Assembly (NCBI GenBank): GCA_010024525.1
Contig: RGGS01000097.1
Coordinates: forward strand, 1 to 5,730
DNA from: Verrucomicrobiota bacterium
GTDB lineage: Bacteria > Verrucomicrobiota > Verrucomicrobiia > Methylacidiphilales > Verrucolacustridaceae
Length of the DNA stretch: 5,730 bases
Reading direction: 5' to 3'
Positions 1-5,113 of this stretch are shown here, one piece after another (position 1 is the stretch's first letter; every line of letters starts with the position of its first letter). A program made the translations under genes and the position numbers. Under the pieces are notes generated by a model. That model was not told the DNA's origin, did no database searches, and worked only from the letters and a program-made list of their open reading frames with translations.

Positions 1-533
1 CCACCCAAACCGCGGTGTTTGTGGAAGCGGTCAGGGGAACCAAGGCCAAAATCCTGGATACCCGCAAAACCACTCCCGGGCTTCGGGCGCTGGAACGACA
101 AGCGGTCCGCGCAGGCGGCGGGGTGAATCATCGAACGGGTCTTTATGATGGGATTCTCATCAAGGAAAACCATCAGGCGATGATGCCCAAAGGCCATCTT
201 CCGACCGTGATCCTTCAGGCGCGCAAAGCATTTCCCGATTTACCCCTGGTGGTGGAAGCCGATTCCATCGGGCTTGCCGAGGCTCTATTACGGGAGCCGG
301 TGGATCGAATTCTTTTGGACAACATGAGTCCGGAGGACGTCTTGAGGATTGTCACTTTGCGGAACGCCGAGTATCCACAAATGCAACTGGAGGCCTCGGG
401 TGGCGTGACGCCCGAGAGGGCCAAGGCATTGGCCTTAGCGGGGGTGGATTGGATTAGCGTGGGAGCTTTGACCCACAGCGCCAAGGCGATTGATTTTAGT
501 CTCGATATCCAGACGAAACCCTTGCAGGGCTGA
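1..533 (+). CDS. nadC: Quinolinate phosphoribosyltransferase (decarboxylating), 5'-truncated by window edge
   Basis: NadC converts quinolinate plus PRPP to nicotinate mononucleotide, CO2 and PPi, the committed cytoplasmic step of de novo NAD synthesis. The frame is open from base 3 to the TGA at 531-533, giving about 177 residues of a family usually near 280-300, so the N-terminal domain lies outside the window. A GTG at 15 is only an internal codon: the residues before it (TQTA) continue the family alignment. Visible family blocks in order are KILDTRKTTPGLR, then GGGVNHRTGLYDGILIKENH with its phosphoribosyl/quinolinate-binding H, R and K residues, then VEADSIGLAEA, RILLDNMSP, and the C-terminal barrel motifs LEASGGVTPERA and GVDWISVGALTHS. 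All look intact. The gene is followed after 6 bp by a convergent small gene, leaving no room for a private terminator. The family assignment is secure. Confidence 0.97.
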   Translation, partial: TQTAVFVEAVRGTKAKILDTRKTTPGLRALERQAVRAGGGVNHRTGLYDGILIKENHQAMMPKGHLPTVILQARKAFPDLPLVVEADSIGLAEALLREPVDRILLDNMSPEDVLRIVTLRNAEYPQMQLEASGGVTPERAKALALAGVDWISVGALTHSAKAIDFSLDIQTKPLQG

Positions 534-539
534 ACGTGA

Positions 540-785
540 CTATTTCTTGGATGAATCCTGCCCAGCGGCCGCGTTGGGTTGGTTCATCTGGATATTGAAC
601 TGGGTGACGATTTCCTTGGCTTCGTTATTTTTGTCGCTCAACTTGATCAGGTCTTTGGCGATGTTTTCCAATTTTGTGGAGACCAACTGGTAGCGGGCGA
701 TGGCCTGCTTGGCGTTCCCCGCGACTTGGTTAACACTCGATCGTTCCTGGATGATGGACACCAGTTGCACGAGATTCACAATCAA
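540..785 (-). CDS. Small hypothetical protein with N-terminal hydrophobic segment and charged helix
   Basis: I do not recognise this protein. Read from TTG at 785 it has 81 residues. It starts with a hydrophobic stretch (IVNLVQLVSII), followed by a long, helix-forming region rich in K, E, Q and A with heptad-like spacing of L/I (about residues 25-67), and a polar tail ending DSSKK. This suggests a short membrane-anchored or coiled-coil protein. No ATG exists in the frame. The frame stays open upstream to a TAA at 825-827, and those extra codons (LDFTPARVALL) lengthen the hydrophobic segment into a credible transmembrane helix, so the real start may be upstream at a non-standard codon. No clear ribosome binding site is visible. 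The opposite-strand frame looks like a shadow. It lies downstream of tRNA-Ser on the same strand and runs tail-to-tail into nadC. The amphipathic composition supports a real gene, but the start is unresolved. Confidence 0.55.
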   Translation of the reverse strand: MIVNLVQLVSIIQERSSVNQVAGNAKQAIARYQLVSTKLENIAKDLIKLSDKNNEAKEIVTQFNIQMNQPNAAAGQDSSKK

Positions 786-861
786 CAGAGCGACACGGGC
801 GGGGGTGAAGTCAAGGATGGTTCGTTATGAGGTATCCGTTTTGGCAGGTCTAATTCAACCC

Positions 862-880
862 GTGAAACTGGATAGTTTAC
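862..880 (-). other. Possible 3' trailer hairpin of tRNA-Ser
   Basis: On the minus strand, directly at the 3' end of the tRNA, GTAAACT and AGTTTCAC can pair around a 4-nt ATCC loop with one bulged C. There is no following T-run, so it is not a standard Rho-independent terminator. It could be a processing or transcript-end structure, or chance. Confidence 0.22.
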
Positions 881-968
881 GGTGCGGGGGGGATTCGAAC
901 CCCCGGTACGGTTTTACCCGTACAACGGTTTAGCAAACCGCCGCATTCGACCACTCTGCCACCGCACC
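880..968 (-). tRNA. tRNA-Ser (anticodon GCU, reads AGC/AGU)
   Basis: A complete class II tRNA cloverleaf is readable on the minus strand. The 7-bp acceptor stem is GGTGCGG (968-962) paired with CCGCACC (887-881), and the discriminator base is G at 880, as usual for serine. The D arm contains GAGTGGTCGAATG. The anticodon loop is TTGCTAA with anticodon GCT at 934-932. The long variable arm has stem halves GTACGG and CCGTAC, the hallmark of tRNA-Ser. The T arm is GGGGG-TTCGAAT-CCCCC (904-888). The 3' CCA is not encoded (the next bases are TAA), so CCA must be added by nucleotidyltransferase. A plausible sigma-70-like promoter lies just upstream at 979-1008. Confidence 0.98.
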
Positions 969-978
969 AGATTGGGAA

Positions 979-1008
979 AGAATATGCGCTGAGTGCCAGA
1001 CGAGCCAA
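979..1008 (-). promoter_or_regulatory. Candidate sigma-70-like promoter for tRNA-Ser
   Basis: Reading the minus strand between the transporter stop and the tRNA, TTGGCT (1008-1003, 4/6 to TTGACA) is followed after 18 nt by TATTCT (984-979, 4/6 to TATAAT). The predicted start point would be a few bases before the mature tRNA 5' end at 968. Position is good and the match is moderate; this is inference from consensus only. Confidence 0.38.
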
Positions 1009-1015
1009 CCGCAAT

Positions 1016-2323
1016 TTAGGGGTTGGGAGCCCCCGCCTTTTGTTTTACCCGCCAAGTAAGGAGGGAAGCGAGCAGAAGGCAAATGCCGCCAAAGATCACA
1101 GCACTCAGTCGGTTAAAGGAAGGGAAGTGTTCCATCACCCGACTGAGGATGAGGGCGATAAGGATCTGGGGGATGACAATAAAGAAGTTAAAAATTCCCA
1201 TATAAACCCCCATCCGGTCGCCGGGGATGGCCCCGGAAAGCATGGCGTAAGGCATGGAGAGGATGCTGGCCCAGGCCACCCCAACCCCTGTGAAGGCCAG
1301 GATCAAGAGTTTGGGATCGTGCAACCAGCCCACGGAAAGGAGCCCTGCGCCGCCCAAGAGCAACGAGAGGAAGTGGATCGTGCGAGCGGACATCTTTCTG
1401 CCTAGCCAAAGAAATCCCATCGCCGCGAGGAAGGCGACAAAGTTGTATTGGGCGAAGCAGTCATTTGCAATTTGTACTCCTTGTTTGTAGAGATCGGTGG
1501 AGGTGTCGGTGGCACCCATGATGTTACGGGCCACGGCCACCGGGAAATAAATCCACATGCAGAAGAGGGCCATCCAGGTAAAAAATTGAACAGCGGCCAA
1601 CTGCCGCATGGTGGCCGGCATCTCCTTCATGGCCTGCCAAATGGCGCTTAATCCTTCATCCTTCTTCTTGGCGAAGGCTTTTTCATCGGTCGGGGGGTTC
1701 TCACGAGTGGTAAGAACAGTCCAAAGGACGGCCAAAAGAAAGACCCCCGCGCCGATGGTGAAAGCCCAATGCACGGTTTCCGGGATGGGGTGATCGGGAG
1801 TGGTATTCTGGGCGATGCCGCAGCGGTCATGCAGGAACCCCGGGAGTTTGGCCGCCAACACTGCGCCCGCACCAATCAGGACACTCTGCATGGCGAATCC
1901 CACCGTTCTTTGGGATTCGGGAAGCAGGTCAGCCACAAAGGCGCGGAAGGGCTCCATGCTGATGTTGACCGAGGCATCCAAGATCCAGAGAAGTCCGGCG
2001 GCCATCCAAAGCGTGGAACTCTTGGGCATGGCAAACAGAGCGAGGGATGCCAGCAGGGCTCCGACCAAAAAGTAGGGTCGGCGCCTCCCCCAGAAGGGGT
2101 GCCACGTGCGGTCGCTCATGTGACCAATAATGGGTTGCACCAGGAGCCCGGTCAGGGGCGCGGCCAACCAGAGAAGGGGGAGGGTGCTTTCCGATGCGCC
2201 CAAGTATTCATAGATCGCAGACATGTTACCCATTTGCAGGCCCCAACCGAACTGGATCCCGAAGAATCCAAAGGACATGTTCCAGATGGTGGCAAGGGAC
2301 TTATGGGTAGGTTCAGATTTCAT
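1016..2323 (-). CDS. MFS transporter, SLC45/GPH-like sugar:cation symporter
   Basis: Inner-membrane secondary transporter of 435 residues with about 12 hydrophobic helices split by a charged central loop (about residues 205-240, rich in K, E and D). Motif A between helices 2 and 3 reads GHMSDR then WGRRRP (residues 67-83), the signature of SLC45, plant sucrose and bacterial maltose/sucrose porters. Helix 4 carries D117, N120 and the EPFRAFVADLLPESQ block (about 124-138), also typical of this group. A sugar such as maltose or another alpha-glucoside with H+ or Na+ is the most likely substrate, but it cannot be fixed from sequence. The start chosen is ATG at 2323, preceded by a GGGG tract about 4 nt upstream; an in-frame TTG at 2359 would add 12 residues but has no ribosome binding site. 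It lies 50 bp downstream of a secreted-protein gene on the same strand and probably shares its transcript. The stop is TAA at 1016-1018. Confidence 0.95.
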   Translation of the reverse strand: MKSEPTHKSLATIWNMSFGFFGIQFGWGLQMGNMSAIYEYLGASESTLPLLWLAAPLTGLLVQPIIGHMSDRTWHPFWGRRRPYFLVGALLASLALFAMPKSSTLWMAAGLLWILDASVNISMEPFRAFVADLLPESQRTVGFAMQSVLIGAGAVLAAKLPGFLHDRCGIAQNTTPDHPIPETVHWAFTIGAGVFLLAVLWTVLTTRENPPTDEKAFAKKKDEGLSAIWQAMKEMPATMRQLAAVQFFTWMALFCMWIYFPVAVARNIMGATDTSTDLYKQGVQIANDCFAQYNFVAFLAAMGFLWLGRKMSARTIHFLSLLLGGAGLLSVGWLHDPKLLILAFTGVGVAWASILSMPYAMLSGAIPGDRMGVYMGIFNFFIVIPQILIALILSRVMEHFPSFNRLSAVIFGGICLLLASLLTWRVKQKAGAPNP

Positions 2324-2336
2324 GCTGCCCCATGTT

Positions 2337-2349
2337 CCGCCGTAGGCGG
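2337..2349 (-). repeat. Short perfect inverted repeat in leader of the MFS gene
   Basis: CCGCC and GGCGG form a perfect 5-bp stem around a 3-nt loop, located between the stop of the secreted-protein gene and the transporter ATG, about 7 nt upstream of the GGGG tract that probably acts as ribosome binding site. It could influence translation or processing of the transporter part of the transcript. There is no T-run on the minus-strand side, so it is not an intrinsic terminator in that direction. Confidence 0.35.
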
Positions 2350-2373
2350 CAGAGACCAAGCTGCTTTTTTAAT

Positions 2374-3096
2374 TCAAGGATTGGGAGAGGGGGCGGCGGC
2401 GGGCGAGGACGGTTCAACCGCCTTGTTTTTGGCTTTGGTGGAGGTCAGGGGATCGTTCCCGTGGGTGACCGGTTCGTCCAGGCGGAGAGCTTGAATGAGA
2501 TCCTGGAAGGGATTTTCATTCGACGTGGGCTTTCGGATCCCGGCTTGAGTCACGGAATAAGCATGGGCAGGTCCATCGGTTTTCAGATTGGTGATCGTGG
2601 GCATGGGATTCAGGTGATTGGGCTGGTTCCCCGGTTCTTCGATGGCTTCGCGATGTTGGGCGACATAGATTTGGTAGTCTGCTTCCGACATCGCCGAGAG
2701 ATTGAGTTCTTGGGCAACCTTTCCGCGGGCGAGAAGATCGATTTGCCCCTTGGTGGTCTCCCCGTTGCGTGCCACGGTGATTTGATCGGTGAGTTCATTG
2801 GGGGTGGGAATCGGTTCCGGTTTTGTGCGAAGGGGGACCGATTCCGAGTCTGGAAAAAGCGAAGCCGCCTCCCGGGCAATATCACGCTTCTTGTCATTCT
2901 CGCCGGAGATCCGGGTCGCCTGAAGATCCCGTCCCTCCTTGGTGGCAATCTTCGGGGTCTGTTGGGCTTGGGGAGGATTTCGGCGATAGTTGTCGAAATC
3001 AAAAGGGGTATAGGGTGTCTCCATTGGTGGGGCTGCCTCGAGTGGGGGAACGAGCAAGAACGATCCGCCCGCCAAGAGAAGCCATGGGGTACGCAT
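2374..3096 (-). CDS. Secreted/periplasmic hypothetical protein, Pro/Thr/Asn-rich
   Basis: I do not recognise a family. Read from ATG at 3096 it has 240 residues. The N-terminus MRTPWLLLAGGSFLLVPPLEA is a standard Sec signal peptide with a likely signal peptidase I site after LEA. There is no lipobox cysteine and no cysteine anywhere in the protein. The mature part is polar and low-complexity (many P, T, N, Q, E, K), with one helix-like stretch around 120-155 (for example DLLARGKVAQELNLSAMS and DYQIYVAQHREAIEE), and ends in an S/P/A-rich tail. It looks largely disordered. A GTG two codons upstream (3102) is an alternative start; neither has a strong ribosome binding site. The gene is divergent from the GYF membrane-protein gene and lies 50 bp upstream of the transporter. 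The long opposite-strand frame over this region is a shadow, since only the minus frame gives a signal peptide. No function is assigned. Confidence 0.85.
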   Translation of the reverse strand: MRTPWLLLAGGSFLLVPPLEAAPPMETPYTPFDFDNYRRNPPQAQQTPKIATKEGRDLQATRISGENDKKRDIAREAASLFPDSESVPLRTKPEPIPTPNELTDQITVARNGETTKGQIDLLARGKVAQELNLSAMSEADYQIYVAQHREAIEEPGNQPNHLNPMPTITNLKTDGPAHAYSVTQAGIRKPTSNENPFQDLIQALRLDEPVTHGNDPLTSTKAKNKAVEPSSPAAAPSPNP

Positions 3097-3108
3097 AGTC
3101 ACTATTCT

Positions 3109-3137
3109 TTTATGGGTTTCGGGTTACCGATCGCCAA
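3109..3137 (-). promoter_or_regulatory. Candidate promoter for the secreted-protein/transporter unit
   Basis: On the minus strand TTGGCG (3137-3132, 4/6 to the -35 consensus) and CATAAA (3114-3109, 4/6 to the -10 consensus) are separated by exactly 17 nt. A start point 6-8 nt after the -10 would fall at about 3102, on the GTG or just before the ATG of the secreted-protein gene, implying a leaderless or nearly leaderless mRNA. This fits the missing Shine-Dalgarno. It is a consensus-based guess. Confidence 0.3.
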
Positions 3138-3217
3138 CGTATCTCGGTGGGTGAGTGGGATTAAGTTGCGAATAAAAAGAGACTTGTGACGCGAGGGAAA
3201 AGTCTGATGATGCCCTC

Positions 3218-4144
3218 ATGTTTGAAATTATAGGCGGCGATGGCAAGACGTATGGACCTGTAACGCCCGATGAATTGCGCCGTTGGATACGCGAGGGGCG
3301 GGCCAATTCTGCAACCAAGGTAAAACGTGAAGGAGCGACTGAGTGGATCCCTTTGGGCAGGGTGGAAGAATTTTTCCCGGCCCCATCCAACCACCCACCT
3401 CTTTTGCGACCCAGCACGGAAATCAGAGATTTTAATATCGCCCATCGCCTACAGGTGGGGGAGTGCTTGGGAAGAGCTTGGTCGGCCTATCGCCAGGACC
3501 CATGGAAAATCACCGGAGTGATCATTCTGGTCATCCTATTACAGAGCTTGATGAACAGTATTCCTCTGGTCGGGGCTTTTTTGGCCTTTCTGTTGAACGG
3601 CCCCATTCTGGGAGGGCTTTACTTCTTTTGTCGTCAGGCCCTGCATGGAAGGTCGGGTGGTGTGTCCGATGTGACTTCCATCGTGAAAGATAGATTTCTG
3701 CCCTGTTTTCTGGCTACCACGGTGTCGAGTTTGTTAGCCTTTGGCCCTTTCTTGTTGGGGGTGGTTCCCGCCGCGGCCCTGTATGGCTCCTCTGGAGTGG
3801 CGATGGAAAAACTGGTGGAACATCCGGGGCTTTTGGTGGGCATCGGCGCCCCACTGTTTGCCGGAATGCTCGCCATGATCTACCTGCTGATTAACTGGTC
3901 GATGGCGGTTCCCCTGGCCGCCTGTTCTTCGATGGATTTCTGGGAGTCCATCAAAACGAGCTGGCGCGGGATAGCCCCCAACTTCTGGTCCTACTTGGCC
4001 CTGCTGCTCTTATTGGGTGTCTTGAACGTGGTGGGCTTGCTCTTTCTTATTATCGGGTTGTTTGTCACGGTTCCGTTGACCTTGCTGGCCACCATGGTTG
4101 CTTATGAACAAATCTTCTTTTCCGGAACCTCCAATTCTCGCTGA
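3218..4144 (+). CDS. GYF_2 (DUF4339)-type domain protein with multi-pass membrane region
   Basis: A 308-residue protein with two parts. Residues 1-53 form a GYF_2-like domain: an opening beta strand (FEIIGGDGKTYGPVT), a helix (PDELRRWIREGRAN), then TKVKREGATEWIPLGRVEEFF with the typical W-x-PL ending. GYF-type domains generally bind proline-rich peptides or act as protein-docking modules. After a proline-containing linker (54-75), a region starting at about 79 (VGECLGRAWSAYRQDPWK) leads into about five or six hydrophobic helices (about 98-138, 162-190, 203-235, 256-290) with few charged residues, resembling Yip1/DUF-type integral membrane domains rather than a transporter of known class. The start is ATG at 3218, the first start after an in-frame TGA at 3206-3208; no good ribosome binding site precedes it. 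It is the first gene of a tight unit with the next two. The domain call is firm; the molecular function is unknown. Confidence 0.93.
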   Translation: MFEIIGGDGKTYGPVTPDELRRWIREGRANSATKVKREGATEWIPLGRVEEFFPAPSNHPPLLRPSTEIRDFNIAHRLQVGECLGRAWSAYRQDPWKITGVIILVILLQSLMNSIPLVGAFLAFLLNGPILGGLYFFCRQALHGRSGGVSDVTSIVKDRFLPCFLATTVSSLLAFGPFLLGVVPAAALYGSSGVAMEKLVEHPGLLVGIGAPLFAGMLAMIYLLINWSMAVPLAACSSMDFWESIKTSWRGIAPNFWSYLALLLLLGVLNVVGLLFLIIGLFVTVPLTLLATMVAYEQIFFSGTSNSR

Positions 4145-4433
4145 TCTTGAAAAGGCGCGGAACTGTTTTGGTCTAAATGCCACGGTCTTGCCTGGACTGG
4201 GAACCTTTCGCGCGGGAAGGCGTTTTCGTGGCTTTTGTGAAATGGTGCTGGCTCTTGGTGGAACCGCGTTTTTTTGTTTCACCCTTTTGCGGGCGGTGGG
4301 GAACCGGGAAGAGGAGATGACGCTCATGCAGGCCTTTCGTCCTTACTTTAACCATCTCGCTCTTGCGGTGGTTATTGTTTTGGGAAGCTGGGTTTCTGGT
4401 TTCCTTTATGGCAAAGGGTTGCTTCAAAAATGA
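4104..4433 (+). CDS. Small two-helix membrane protein, function unknown
   Basis: A 109-residue protein. A soluble N-terminus of about 43 residues contains KARNCFGLNATVLPGLGTF followed by RAGRRFRGF. This N-A-x3-PGLG-x3-AGR pattern with a basic cluster before the first helix recalls small bacterial membrane proteins of the TM2/DUF type, but I cannot name a family. Two transmembrane helices follow (about 45-65 and 84-107), joined by a charged loop (GNREEEMT), and the protein ends in GKGLLQK. The start taken is ATG at 4104, inside the end of the GYF gene (41-nt overlap); a TTG at 4098 is the alternative. A later start would cut the conserved-looking N-terminus. Its TGA overlaps the ATG of crcB (ATGA), so translation of the two is probably coupled. 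A real gene is likely because of the composition and the tight packing. Confidence 0.8.
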   Translation: MNKSSFPEPPILADLEKARNCFGLNATVLPGLGTFRAGRRFRGFCEMVLALGGTAFFCFTLLRAVGNREEEMTLMQAFRPYFNHLALAVVIVLGSWVSGFLYGKGLLQK

Positions 4434-4828
4434 ATTCCGACCTGATCCGACACGGATTCGCCGCGATGTTAGGAGGAGGGATTGCCTCCTTGCTGCGCTT
4501 TTCGGTCGGCGCATGGGTGGTTCACCTCTATCCGAATGCGAAGATCCCGTGGGCCACATTGGCGGTGAATTGGCTGGGATGCTTGTTGGTGGGGCTGATT
4601 TACGGTTGGGTTTCAGATCGCTGGCTGTTGGGCTTCCACCTGCGGTATTTGTTGGTCACGGGATTCCTGGGGGGATTTACCACCTTTTCGGCCTTCAGCG
4701 TGGAGACCATCCTTCTGTTTCGAAGAGGGGAAGCGGGTTTGGCCTGGGGTTATGTTTTGGCGAGTGTGGCAGGGGGATTAATTCTTGCCTGGGCGGGGGA
4801 GCGAATCGCAACCGCCCTCTCCGTCTGA
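4430..4828 (+). CDS. crcB: Fluoride-specific ion channel/exporter CrcB (FluC)
   Basis: CrcB/FluC is a small inner-membrane protein that forms dual-topology dimers and lets F- leave the cell, giving fluoride resistance. The 132 residues match the usual family length (about 120-130), with four hydrophobic helices. Family motifs are all present: GGGIASLLRF (residues 14-24, with the conserved R23), the N47-x2-G50-C51 block in VNWLGCLLVG, and TGFLGGFTTFSAFSVE (77-92). The last contains the polar TTFS track, the phenylalanines lining the F- path, and the region that binds the central Na+ in the dimer. The ATG at 4430 overlaps the preceding stop by 4 nt (ATGA). No fluoride riboswitch could be supported upstream in the operon leader. 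The gene ends convergently with the dinB remnant, whose open frame overlaps its last 51 bp. Confidence 0.98.
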   Translation: MNSDLIRHGFAAMLGGGIASLLRFSVGAWVVHLYPNAKIPWATLAVNWLGCLLVGLIYGWVSDRWLLGFHLRYLLVTGFLGGFTTFSAFSVETILLFRRGEAGLAWGYVLASVAGGLILAWAGERIATALSV

Positions 4829-5113
4829 CCGCTTCTTTCTAAGCCACAGATCGTGCCCCCTGAGGATGGCACTTTTTCCGTAGCGGCGACGCACGTGATC
4901 GGAGGCCTCTGCCAACTGCCGACGTTCGGTGGGGCTCTTTTGCGGTAGGCCGGTCAGGGGCAGTTCCGGTTCCGGCAGGGCGCTATGGAGATTGGAAAGT
5001 CGAACCCCCACCAAACGCACACTTTCTGATCGGCTCCAGCTCCTCTTAAGGAGCGGTGCAAGCAGCGGATAGAAGTCATTTTCCAAGGGGGAGGGATCAT
5101 GAAGGGAATCCGA
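4778..5113 (-). pseudogene. dinB: DNA polymerase IV (DinB), C-terminal remnant
   Basis: This minus-strand frame carries the end of a Y-family polymerase. Reading in from the junction it gives SDSLHDPSPLENDFYPLL, then LLKRSWSRSESVRLVGVRLSNL, the conserved last strands of the little-finger domain (the family pattern V-R-L-[LIV]-G-V-x-[LV]-S). Further on come RRQLAEASDHVRRRYGKSAILRG, the usual DinB terminal helix and AILRG motif, and a short basic tail to a TAA at 4778-4780. No proper start exists; a TTG at 5086 is merely internal. It is out of frame with the N-terminal remnant upstream and lacks the thumb and the first half of the little finger. Its last 51 bp overlap the 3' end of crcB tail-to-tail, so the terminal tail may be a neutral extension. 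Confidence 0.88.
4853..4877 (+). terminator. Possible intrinsic terminator for the GYF-crcB operon
   Basis: Twenty-four bases after the crcB stop, GTGCC (4853-4857) can pair with GGCAC (4868-4872), followed directly by TTTTT (4873-4877). The stem is only 5 bp, with a possible inner CC/GG pair, so it is weak. The same bases encode the KSAILRGHDL segment of the dinB C-terminus on the other strand, so the structure may be partly coincidental. Confidence 0.33.

Noticed and set aside
579..830. Plus-strand open frame opposite the small helical protein
   Set aside because: It is the reverse-strand mirror of an amphipathic K/E-rich helix, giving an F/V/D-rich product; the minus frame is the more protein-like of the two, though neither is certain.
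860..1015. tRNA-Ser as an integration site for a mobile element
   Set aside because: No integrase, no direct repeat of the tRNA 3' end and no compositional break are visible on either side in this window.
1769..2494. Plus-strand open frame of 241 codons across the transporter
   Set aside because: It lies antisense to a clearly real MFS protein with family motifs; its composition (G/H/Q/R-rich) is that of a shadow frame.
2332..3189. Long plus-strand open frame (285 codons) opposite the secreted-protein gene
   Set aside because: Its product is a Gly/Arg-rich low-complexity sequence typical of an antisense shadow, while the minus frame gives a signal peptide and a coherent gene order.
3233..3282. 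Fluoride riboswitch-like words (GGCGATGG ... CGATGAA) upstream of crcB in the operon
   Set aside because: These bases encode the highly typical GYF_2 N-terminus (GGDGKTYGPVTPDEL). They lie inside the coding region and do not supply the full pseudoknot pairing of the crcB RNA motif.
4778..5086. DinB C-terminal frame as an independent 102-residue gene
   Set aside because: It starts at a TTG with no ribosome binding site, in the middle of the little-finger domain, and its sequence is the expected end of DinB, so it is a remnant rather than a separate gene.
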